A stretch of DNA of 64,000 bases, taken from contig JANTQA010000057.1 in the NCBI GenBank assembly GCA_027625915.1, positions 992,001-1,056,000 on the forward strand, written 5' to 3'. Shown here piece by piece: positions 55,225 through 64,000 of this stretch. The DNA comes from Anaeramoeba flamelloides. Its lineage: Eukaryota; Metamonada; Anaeramoebidae. A program made the translations under genes and the position numbers. Each line of letters starts with the position of its first letter. Position 1 is the stretch's first letter. The notes under the pieces were generated by a model. That model did not search any database, was not told the DNA's origin, and saw only the letters and a list, made by a program, of their open reading frames with translations.

Positions 55225-55445
55225 ATGGAGTTTATTATAAATATTATTGAACTATAAATTTTTATTTTTTTTTTAACAAAGATCACAATTAAAAAATTTT
55301 CATTTTGAAGGATATTTTTTTAATTACTTTTCTGAAGCATCTAAATCAAAATAATTTATTCATCTATTTAGAATTTATATTTAGAATTTCCAAAAGTAAC
55401 TATTTTTTTAATTTTGTAATTTCAAAGAATTACTCATTAATTCTT
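55225..55445 (+). repeat. Repeat K, uninterrupted copy (empty LINE site)
   Basis: The left part (GTTTATTATAAATATTATTG, GATCACAATTAAAAAATTTT) matches 61738-61811. The right part (ATTTCCAAAAGTAACTATTT) matches 63100-63140. In the other copy LINE L4 lies between these parts. The target motif is at 55293-55308 here (AAAAAATTTTCATTTT). Confidence 0.7.
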
Positions 55446-56024
55446 ATCCTCAAAATAGAAATTATTTTATTATTTTTCTATTTACTTTTTTTGATGATAT
55501 TTTTTTTTTTTTGAAAAAAGAACTTTTTATTTTTTATTTATTATATTTTAGTTAAAAAGTAGTGAGGAAGAAAAGAAATCAATGTTCTTCCGATTTGGTG
55601 GGTAAAGTATAGAAGAAGAAAAAGAGGTTTAGTGATTTAAATTCATCTTATTTGTGATTTTCCTGTATTTGAATTAACTTCCAATGAGTATGTAAACAAT
55701 TCTTCCCTTGTATCAACTTGGGTCAGATTGGTTATTATACAAACTGTTTTTACAATAGTGGCTATTTAGAAATTGTGGACATAAAAAAAACAACCAATAG
55801 TACATTCTACACTATGGAGACAAAATAAAACTATTAATTTAAGTTTTTACTTTTTTTTATTATTTTCCCAATCGCTTTCATTTATTGCTTTTGCTTCTCT
55901 TTCTCTTGTCTTTTTTTTTTTTATTTAAAGAACTATTCTTTTCAATTTTTAAAGAAAAAATATCCTATGAGTTAGTATCCCACATACTATTACAATTAGT
56001 ATTATAAAATCTAATAAATTTGTA

Positions 56025-56430
56025 GTTTCGGAAAGTACCGCACAGTGTCTAGGTTTTCTTGGAGGGTTCTATTTTATTTGTGAAGTGTTCTGGGTTTTTT
56101 TTGAGGTTTTCTATTTTATTTGTGAAGTGTTCTAGGTTTTTTTTTTTACTTTTTGAAAAAAACAGAAAATTTTAATAAATTTTCTGTTTATTGGAAAAAA
56201 TGAAAAAAAACTAACGAAAATCTATTGATTTTCCAAATAAATAGAAAAATCAAGAAAACCTAACTGAACTTTTCTTGAATTCAAAAGAAATTTATAAAAT
56301 CAAAAATTTTTCTAAATTTTTTGGAATTAAAAAAAAACTTAACGACTGTCAGTGGACTTTAATATCCACCAATCAAAATAATCACAATAAAGTACCCTTT
56401 TTAAGGGTTCAGTAGTCTACGGTGATAATA
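56025..56430 (-). repeat. Hairpin repeat P copy 6 with adjoining repeat J copy 3
   Basis: 56025-56350 has AGTGTCTAGGTTTTCTTGG, AGAAAATTTTAATAAATTTT facing TTTCTGTTTATTGG, and ends with CGACTGTCAG. 56375-56430 is a reversed, short match to repeat J around ACCCTTTTTAAGGGTTCAG. The order is the mirror image of 9486-9890. Confidence 0.6.
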
Positions 56431-57755
56431 GCAATATTTTAAAATATTTTATTGGTAATATTCTCTATTTACAAATTTTGTAGATCCCAAGTGTCAAAAA
56501 ATTCTGATTGAATAAAAAACTAAAAAAAAAATAATTTATACAAGAACAATTTTTTTTTCCATTTTTTGCTTAAAAAGAAAAACCTTTAAATTCATTTTAT
56601 TTCTTACATTATAAAAATTTTCTACCTTTTTTGTTACCATTTCCATCATTATTATACAATATCAAGACTTTGTGTTAAGGAATATCAATATTTAGATTTT
56701 TTATGTCTTTATTGAGAGAATTCTTTTGATTAACCAAAAATTGATTTATACAACTTATTAGAAAATCATTCTAGTAGTTTAAGAACAGTTATAAATATTA
56801 AAGCTTTAAAGCCAATTAAAAATTTTACTTTGAAATTATCTTTTTTTCTTTGATAAAATTTAATCTTTCAAAATAAAATTTTTTTGATGGGTTTTTCTAA
56901 GAATAAAGTAATTTTTCACTAAAAAATTCAAAATCAATTTTTTTCTGACAAATATGATTTAAATTGTTGAAAGTTGCTTGTGAATAAGACCAAACAATTT
57001 GTTAAAATAATTTTCCAAAATTCAAAATAATCTATCTATTTTTTTTTTTAACATTTTTTGAAAACCAGAAACACACTATTTTTCAAATTTGAAGGAATAA
57101 ATCTGTTTTTCTCATTAGATCTAGATTTCATTGATAAAATGATGTTAAACTTCTCTTAAATATTCATTTATTTAATCACCTATACCTCAATTAGTTTTAT
57201 TTACTGGGACTTAAATTGAAAGATAAAGCATTAAAAATAATTACAAAATTAAAATTTTTCTTTCTAAATCAATGCTTTCCAACATAAAACGAAATATATG
57301 TTTTCCCATTTTCAAGAATTAGCTTAATTATTAATAAAAATAATTTCTGGGTTTTTTTGGTTTTATATTGGAAACTTGTGAAATTATTGATTTCAAAAAA
57401 AAAAGAATCAAATTAATAAATTTTTTAGATGGGTTTAACTCATCCATTTCATAAACCAAAACACAAATTACAAAAAAAAAAAAAATTTTTTGTAAAGATT
57501 TGATTTTCTTTTTAAAAAATACTACTGTCTTCACAAATTGTTTTTGTTTTAATTACAAAATTTCTTAACCGGGTAAGATAAAAAATGATATTGAAATTTA
57601 TTAAGATAATTCAACCTTTAAAACTAAATTTCTGTATATTATTTTTTTGTTCTTAATTTTTCAAGACTTTTAATTGATAAGATAATTTAATAAATTATTT
57701 TATCAATAGTATATTTTAAAATTTTGAAAAATATCATTTTTGCAATTATTATCTA

Positions 57756-58342
57756 ATAATATATTTCCAAGAAAGTGGGACAAATTTAATTTATAATATA
57801 ATTATTAAACCCAATCTTCAAAAAAGTATTTAAATATACAAAATCGTTAACTATCATTTATTGATTCTTTTTAATAATTCAATTTTTTTTAGTATTATAT
57901 TACATAAATAAAAGATAATAAATTTTCTGTTCTCGATTTTATCTGATATTTTTAAAGGAGTGATAATTGGGGTTTATTATTTTCTTTTTGATCAAAAAAA
58001 TCGTTTTTATAACCTTTTTAATTTCAATAAATTTTGAATAGAATTGAAAACATATAAATAAATTTGATTGTTTAAAAAATCGTTAGTATCATTTCCATAT
58101 TTCCGGTTTTTTATTGAAATTGATTGTACATTGTTTTCACCAAAAAAGGTGAAATTTTTTTTTTCATTTTTTGGAAATATTTTATCTGAACATATTTCGA
58201 AATAAATATCTTAGTCATTGATTCAATCGGTATTAATATTAAACTTAATTTGATATTGTCAATTAACGAATAGTGCCACTAACAAAGATGATTTTTTATG
58301 AAATGTAAAAAATAATGCCACACTTTTTTGGAAATACCTTAT
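57756..58342 (+). mobile_element. Family A element, copy 3
   Basis: About 587 bp from TATTTCCAAGAAAGTGGGAC to CACACTTTTTTGGAAATACC, collinear throughout with 35231-35822 (for example TTTATTATTTTCTTTTTGAT). No coding capacity. Confidence 0.8.
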
Positions 58343-58637
58343 ATTCTGAAAGAATTAAATCTTTTTTTATTTTTTCAATTTTAAGAAACAGAAATTAAAA
58401 ATAAAATTTACAAAAAAAAATTGTCAAAAAATTTTATTTACAAACAATTATGTATAAACCCTCAACTTTTTTTGCTTTGTATATGCGTTATTATTAAATG
58501 TGTTTTCCTCATTGACTTCAATTCAATTAATAATATTCGTTTGAAATATGCAATAATCTCTTTATTAATACGTAATTATAAAAAAAAACAGTTTTCAATG
58601 ATTTTAAAAAATATTCTTCTTCTTTTAATTTAAAATC

Positions 58638-59276
58638 TTAAAAGCAACATTTGGATGTGCTCTTTTCATTCTGGTCAGTTTCATTTGTTGATCCTATTTC
58701 AATTTGTTGAGATGGTGAAGTATCAAAAATAGTTTGATCAATTGTTTGACATATTTGTGAAGATCTTTCGAGGACTAATTTTTGAGTTATTTTTGTAAAA
58801 AGATCGTTTACTCCTGTTTGTAAGTAAAAAAATGAAAAAAAAAAAAAATTGTTAATAGAAAATAATAAAAAACAAAAAAAATAAAATTAAAATTTAAAAA
58901 TTAATTAATCTATTGTTTGAAAATTTGAGAAAAAGATTTAATTCGAAATTATCAAACCTTCTCCTGTTTTTGCAGAAGTTTGGACAAATTCAGCCCCAAT
59001 TTTATTTGCAATCTCCTGTGCTTTTACTAATGTATCAAAATCGAGTTCTTTGTTATACTCATCCATTTTATTACTAACAATTACAATAAGTGGCATTACT
59101 CTCACGTGATTTTTTATTTCTTTAATCCAAAATTTTACCTTTTCAAGTGAAGAAATATTTTTAATATCATAAACTAAAATTGCAATGTTTGAATTTCGGT
59201 AATATAAAGGAGTTAAAGAATTGAATTTCTCTTGCCCTGAAGTATCCCACAATCTTTTATAAAGAAGCATAGTCAA
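58638..59276 (-). CDS. Rab-like small GTPase, 3' exons only
   Basis: Two minus-strand exons are clear: 58958 up to about 59276, and 58638-58813 (TAA), joined across a 144-bp intron (donor GTTTGA, acceptor CAG) in phase 1. The product portion is about 165 residues. Seen: G3 LWDTSGQEKF, a Rab-like YYRNSNIAILVYD strand, G4 SNKMDE, G5 TSAKTGEGVNDLF and a C-terminus ending KCCF, a plausible di-cysteine prenylation site. It resembles the Rab5/Rab21/Rab22 group of endosomal Rabs. The P-loop (G1) and switch I are missing: the frame opens at TMLLYKRLWDT with an ATG that cannot be the true start of a working GTPase. I find no P-loop on the minus strand up to 64000. Either the 5' exons lie beyond a large repeat-filled intron leaving the window, or the gene is 5'-truncated. 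Confidence 0.75.
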
Positions 59277-59484
59277 AAAAAAAATATTTAAAAATATGTA
59301 AAATTAAAGAATCAGAAAATATGTAATTGGATAAATCTAAAAAGTAAGGTATAATACACAACTTTAAACAAATTGAAAAAAGAAATAATAATAATAAGAT
59401 AATATCAAATGAATAAGACATAAACTGGGGATTAAAGCCAATTTACAAAGATCAACAAATAATTTTTTTGATAATATTAAAGAC

Positions 59485-59715
59485 CTAATACCAGTATAAA
59501 AGCAAAAAATGGCCATATTTTTTTGTTATTTTTTTTAAATTAACTTTTTTGGTATATCTAAAAGTAATAGTTTTGAACCAAGTATTTGGCTAGGTTTGAA
59601 TAGTAATCATTTTTACATTTCAGGCAACCTTTTGTTCATAGAATTTTTTTAAAAAGGAGATTGAAAAAAAATGACAAAAAAAAATGGACATTTTTTGCTT
59701 TTATATTGGTACTAG
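59485..59715. mobile_element. 231-bp MITE-like element
   Basis: The ends (59485-59516 and 59684-59715) are inverted repeats matching at about 29 of 32 positions, with the core AAAAGCAAAAAATG. No coding capacity and no second copy in the window. Confidence 0.7.
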
Positions 59716-60282
59716 TACTTTGATATTGCATTTTCCGCCATAGAACTTCTGAGATAAAAATTTCTTGACACCAAACAAATATAAGGTTTATTTTTTTTAG
59801 AGTGATAAAATATTTTTTTTTTTATATTTACGGTCACAATCACAAACACAAACACAGACACAAGATTTTTTTTTAATATTTACAAACACAACATTTTGAA
59901 TTTATATCAATCCTAATTTTTTTTTCTTTGATTAAAGGCATTTTAAAAAAATATAATTAGCTGGAATAAGGAATATTAAAATTTTATTGTGAGACTCTTT
60001 TCTATTATCAACTAAATTATATGAAAGGTTATTATGGATTGTTATTGATGACCAAAATCACAGAAAGTTGAGTAACTTTGTGTCGTAATCTTTCTGCAAT
60101 TTTGGTCAATTAAAAATGACAAAAAATTTAGAAAAAAAATGGATAAAAGTGCAAAAATGTGAAAAAATGGTTTGAATAAGGTAATTTCCCATTTTTCAAA
60201 TGGTATTCATAAAATAATTATGAATTATTATTATAAATTGTGAAAAGCATTTATTAAAACCTAAATTAATAATAAAATATTT

Positions 60283-60985
60283 TTCAGTCAAAGGGGCCTA
60301 GTTGTAATGGGTGAATCACATGTATTTAAAGGGTTTGCATGACTATAAGAAGAAAAAAATTTATTTTGGAAATTTTCAAAATTGAAATCATTTTTTCACA
60401 TTTTTGCACATTTTTTTTTTTTTTTCGATTTTTTTTTTAAAACCTAATTCAGTTGCAAATTTTTTTTTTTATTGCAAGATCAATAGTCACTTGGTAAAAA
60501 CGTGTTATTCTAAGGTTATTGAAACCATGAAAATGATTGTTGAGAATTCGTATTGATTTCTATTGGAATTTTAATAAATCTTTGATCATGATATTTGAAT
60601 AATAAATTTGAAAAATTTTCACTTTATTTTCATCTCCTTTTTCAAATAGAGACCACAAATCCCAACCTACTTTGTGTCGGGACTTGATTTCTAAATAAAA
60701 AGTAGATGGAAAATGAAGTGAAAATTGTTTCCTATTTATTATTTAAATACCAGTAGGAGATCAAAACGAACAATCTTGTTTTTCTCAATGGAGACCTAAG
60801 AATTTGAGGTTTTATATTTTTAAGAAAATCTATTGATTAATTAGTTTTATTTCAGACGGAAATCAACAATTATTTGATGTGCATTATTCTTCTTATTTCT
60901 TATTTGTTCTTCAAAGGTCAATTATATAAAAAATATTTGATTTTTGAAAAAAATGCTGGGTACCTTTGACAGAAACTAGTTTATC
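60283..60985 (+). mobile_element. Family D element, copy 3 (most complete)
   Basis: The left end CAGTCAAAGGGGCCTAGT and the right end GGTACCTTTGACAGAAACTAG are imperfect inverted repeats; the total is about 700 bp. The left half matches 24725-25000, the right half matches 17735-18110 and 25590-25800. No open frame, so non-autonomous. Confidence 0.65.
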
Positions 60986-61811
60986 TTTGGGTTTTTTTCT
61001 AGTAATGCTAACAATTAAAATTGAAAAAATTTTATAGAAAAAATTGTAGGTATATAAAATTATTTTCCTAAAAGTTAATGTTTACATTTTTTATCAAAAC
61101 TTAAGGGATCTCTCAAAATTAATTGTACTTTTTAACATAAGACAAATGAAACTGATATTTGAAAAATACTGTGAACGTTTGTAACCCTCTCTGATCATTC
61201 TGAAAATGTTTTTTTTTTAAAAAAAAAATTGAGTCTTGGATCATGATGAATAAATTGTTACTGTATAGAATTTATGCTTTTTAGTTTGGTGGATATGATA
61301 ATATACATTGAAAAGAAGTATTTTTTTTCAATATTTAAATGAGTTTTGTGAATAAAAGTTAAATAGGAAAAAAAGTTCAAACCCTCTCTTTTTGAATCAT
61401 AACCTTAAGAGAAAATGAAAAAGTAATTTCAATTAAATTAAGAAACAAAAGAACTTCAAAGTGTAATTCATCATTTTATTATCAATTGTATCAACAAACA
61501 GAATTTAATTCTCCTTTTTTCTTGAGATCCTGATGAATTGTTTTGGGGATTTAAAAAAATAGTCAAGAATTTTTCATTATTGGATCAACCAAAGAAAAAC
61601 CTTGATTGACAGTTAGTATTGTAAAAACTTTGAGATTTACGAGATAAGCATAACCATGGATTCGTTTATCAATAAAAGTATTTGGGAATTGAAGGTAAAT
61701 GATATCGTGATAGTTTGTTCAAATAGTTTCTAAAAAAGCTATTATAAATATTATTGAACCATAAAATTTTGATCCTTTTACTATAGATCACAATTAAAAA
61801 ATTTCATTTTA

Positions 61812-63005
61812 TTTTTTTTTTTTTATTGTAATTTAAGGGAGGAGTTTAGAATTCCTCTTGTTTGCCCGAATTCCTAAATTTGAATTTAGAAATCGTATAA
61901 TAGATTCAAACATAGTCTTATTATCTACTAAAGCTAATAAAGATATTGAATCTTGTTTATTAATAATATTATAAATATTATTATTATTTAAAATAAGTGA
62001 AAAATTATTTTTTTCTAATTCAGATATCCAGATTTTCCGATTATTTTCATAGGCTGGGCAGTTCCAGAGAAAATGATCCAAATCTTTAATGATATCCAAA
62101 TCTTTATTTATTTTACACAATTGACAAAATTTTGATTTATTTTTGTTCATAAAATAAGAATATCTATTAAGATAATTTGTATAATTTCTTAACTTTAGAA
62201 TAGAAGTTGAACCCTTCCATTTTAAATATTTTTTTGTCGTTAGGTTTTTTTTAATTTAAGAAATAAACAGAAAATTTTAATAAATTTTCGGTTTATTTCT
62301 TAAATTAAAAAAACCTAGACACGACTGTTTGTTAATATTTCCCTGTATCAAAATTATTTTCAAATAATTTTGTACTTTCCAACTTGGACTATTTTTTTAA
62401 TTGATTAATTCTGTAAACTTCGAGTTCGGATTCTAATTCTTTTAAATTTCGAGCTTTCCAATTAATGTTTTCTGTTTCTTTTTCTCTGAAGGGGAGAAGA
62501 TTTATTAATTTATCAAATCCCAAAATTTTTAATTTTTGAATTAATTTGAATTTTCTTTTGTAAATTGTGATTCTTGCCAAATCAATTTTTTGCTTCAGTT
62601 TTATAGATAAGTCTTGGCGAATGTGGGTTTATTAAAAAACGATTCTGTGATTTTCTTATTAATCCAAATATCAATTTTTTTTGAAATAGGATTCTGTAAA
62701 GTCAAATATCTCCAACCCATATAATAGTTGACTATGTAAAACGGCTTTAAAGAATTGAATTTTTTAACCCATTCGAAAAATTCCTTTCTTTAAAAATATG
62801 TAGGATTTTTTTCAAAATTATTATTGACCTTTTCAAAGTTAAATTTTAGATGAGTTTTTTTTGTCTAACCAAATACCAAGATATAAAATTTCTTTTGGTA
62901 TTAGGGTTTTTTTTGTTTTATCATCATTTAGGATTCATTCCAAACTCTTTTATTATTTTATATATTTTTTGTAATTGATAATTTATTTCAATCATTGATC
63001 CTTTC
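61812..63005 (-). mobile_element. LINE L4: 5'-truncated non-LTR retrotransposon with target duplication
   Basis: Flanked by perfect 16-bp direct repeats AAAAAATTTCATTTTA at 61796-61811 and 63006-63021. On the minus strand it starts inside the reverse-transcriptase ORF. Pieces include IYKIIKEFGM, LLYGLEIFDFTESYF, KLIQKLKILGFDKLINLLPF (62389-62580) and the C-terminal zinc knuckle CQLCKINKD, DLDHFLWNCPAYENNRKIW (61833-62150). It ends in a poly-A tail (T run from 61812). The reading frame is interrupted several times, so it is dead. A hairpin P lies inside at 62238-62329. The family is a LINE with C-terminal CCHC motif; I cannot name the clade. Confidence 0.9.
62238..62329. repeat. Hairpin repeat P, copy 7 (minimal form) inside LINE L4
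   Basis: A near-perfect hairpin. It starts GTCGTTAGGTTTTTTTTAAT, turns at AGAAAATTTTAATAAATTTT and closes with TTAAAAAAACCTAGACACGAC. Arms are about 40 bases. It separates the LINE sequence for KYLKWKGSTSILKLRNYTNY from that upstream of it. A decayed version is at the same point of LINE L1. Confidence 0.8.
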
Positions 63006-63089
63006 AAAAAATTTCATTTTAAAAATTTTTTTAAATTTTCTATTTTCCCAAATCTAAAGAATAGAAACTCAAAATAAAAGTATTACAGT

Positions 63090-63165
63090 CTTTAGTAATT
63101 AATATTTAAAACTTCCAATAGTAACTATTTTTTCAATTTTTTAATTTCAAGATTTGCTCAATTAT
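63090..63165 (+). repeat. Repeat K, right part beyond LINE L4
   Basis: CTTCCAATAGTAACTATTTT and the following TTTTTAATTTCAAG match 55380-55430, completing the repeat K copy that begins at 61738. Confidence 0.6.
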
Positions 63166-63339
63166 TATTAAATTAAAAACCCAAAGATTGATTATTTTAG
63201 TTTCCTTTCTGAAAAAAGTTAATTGTGCTGATCGATATATTTCGATTATTTCAGAAATAATCTGTAAAAAACATCTAAGAGTTAATTATTTTAGTTTTTT
63301 AGTAAATAATTGAATTTTTTAGCTATTAATCTACATTTC

Positions 63340-63920
63340 ATCTATTTTCCATTTTTTCACTGACTGGATCTTCTTTATATTGAGAAGAAGAGTTATAAAG
63401 GAAAAAAAAAAAAAAATCCAAGACATTACTTGCTAATTCTGTGATACTGAACCACGAAAGTGTTAGTAACTTGAAAATAAAAACTAAAAAGCAAAGGCTA
63501 AAAATGTCCAAAGGTTTATTAAAAATCAGATCAAAAAGAAAAAAGCAATTACAACAATTAAACAACAATCCCGAAATGAACATTCATGATCAATTATCAA
63601 ATTAAATTAAATTAACCAAAAGTACCGTGGCTGCGATTTTGGGTGTCCTTAATTAAAAGATAGCCATTTGGATTTTTTTTTGATTTTTTACCAATTGCTT
63701 ATAAACCCTTTGAATAATTTTTTTTTTCACTGTTTTTCTTTTTTCTATTTTTCTTTTCAATTTTTTGCTTTTGTTTTTGAACCATAAAAAATTTTTTGGG
63801 TATGTCTTCTCCTTGAAAAATCGTGAAATCTGGGATTTTACGCTTAAATTATCTAAAAGGGAAATGTAAAGTAAAAGGACATTTAGAGTGTAATTTACAC
63901 TTCTGCAATACTGGTATTTG
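63340..63920 (+). mobile_element. LINE-tailed composite repeat G, copy 2
   Basis: Collinear with the reverse complement of 54045-54700: CTTTATATTGAGAAGAAGAG, TTACAACAATTAAACAACAA, TCCTTAATTAAAAGATA and CTATTTTTCTTTTCAATTTT, then the LINE tail with GTGAAATCTGGGATTTTACG and GAGTGTAATTTACACTTCT. It includes a short coding-like frame (63399-63605; KTKKQRLKMSKGLLKIRSK), homologous but broken in the other copy, so this is probably a fossil coding piece of the element and not a host exon. Confidence 0.7.
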
Positions 63921-64000
63921 AATTCGAAATGGGAAAGAATTTTCACTTCCTTTTCCATATTTTTTTTCTTTCATAAATAGGGTTCTCAAAGAAATTGGTT

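Larger units (their letters stand above)
53796..58637. other. Intergenic, repeat-rich
   Basis: Holds a LINE-tailed composite repeat (54045-54700, minus), the relative of the LINE L4 target site (about 55225-55445), hairpin repeat P with repeat J (56025-56430) and a family A element (57756-58342). No gene is supported; open frames are AT-biased and hydrophobic or Lys/Asn-rich. Confidence 0.6.
59277..61811. other. Non-coding, repeat-rich (intron of the Rab-like gene or intergenic)
   Basis: Holds a short terminal-inverted-repeat element (59485-59715), a family D element (60283-60985) and the left part of repeat K (61738-61811). No exon of the Rab-like gene was recognised here. Confidence 0.55.

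Noticed and set aside
63338-63583. 81-codon minus-strand hydrophobic frame
   Set aside because: Antisense shadow of composite repeat G.
63399-63605. Lys-rich frame that looked like the last exon of a nuclear protein
   Set aside because: The same sequence recurs, broken, in the repeat at 54400-54700, so it is treated as part of composite repeat G.

Overview
The window looks like nuclear DNA of a very AT-rich unicellular eukaryote. Genes are split by GT-AG introns. The products are typical eukaryotic ones: ribosomal protein S4, a Rac GTPase, LIS1, fibrillarin, an HSPA12-type Hsp70 relative and a Rab-like GTPase. All eight gene models end in TAA and need only the standard code. Only about eight genes occupy 64 kb, so gene density is low, and the space between is packed with diverged repeats. 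An anaerobic or free-living amoeboid protist of the Anaeramoeba kind would fit, but that is inference; no sequence here fixes the species.

Layout, left to right. 2310-3246 (+): 3' part of a tandem OsmC-domain gene whose first exon is not seen. 8507-15948 (+): three-exon HSPA12-like gene with introns of 3.7 and 1.6 kb. 19947-21375 (+): RPS4, three exons. 26131-27675 (-): intronless low-complexity Ser/Lys/Asn-rich protein. 38149-38730 (+): intronless Rac1-like GTPase. 41520-48299 (+): LIS1, six exons, with a 4.9-kb last intron. 52084-53795 (+): fibrillarin, four exons. 58638-59276 (-): 3' exons of a Rab-like GTPase without its P-loop exon. Normal introns are 110-334 bp; the three large ones are largely filled with mobile-element debris.

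Mobile and repeat content. One non-LTR retrotransposon (LINE) family has five fragments. One of them (61812-63005) is bounded by a perfect 16-bp target duplication, with a related empty site at about 55293. Two of these fragments form the tail of a LINE-tailed, SINE-like composite repeat. Terminal-inverted-repeat elements of several families occur: family A (about 590 bp, four copies, one carrying a nested family B element), family B (607-643 bp, with a giant A/T homopolymer), family D, and single short elements at 39086-39507, 59485-59715 and 34679-34783. A hairpin repeat (P) occurs in at least seven places, two of them at the same position inside LINE copies. The most striking structure is a 560-bp inverted repeat upstream of RPS4 (18754-19313). 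Its inner 146-bp arms are identical while its outer arms are diverged.

The host genes are mostly housekeeping (translation, rRNA methylation, cytoskeleton and dynein control, membrane traffic). They do not form a recognisable pathway cluster. I see no CRISPR, tRNA, rRNA or obvious virus-like element.
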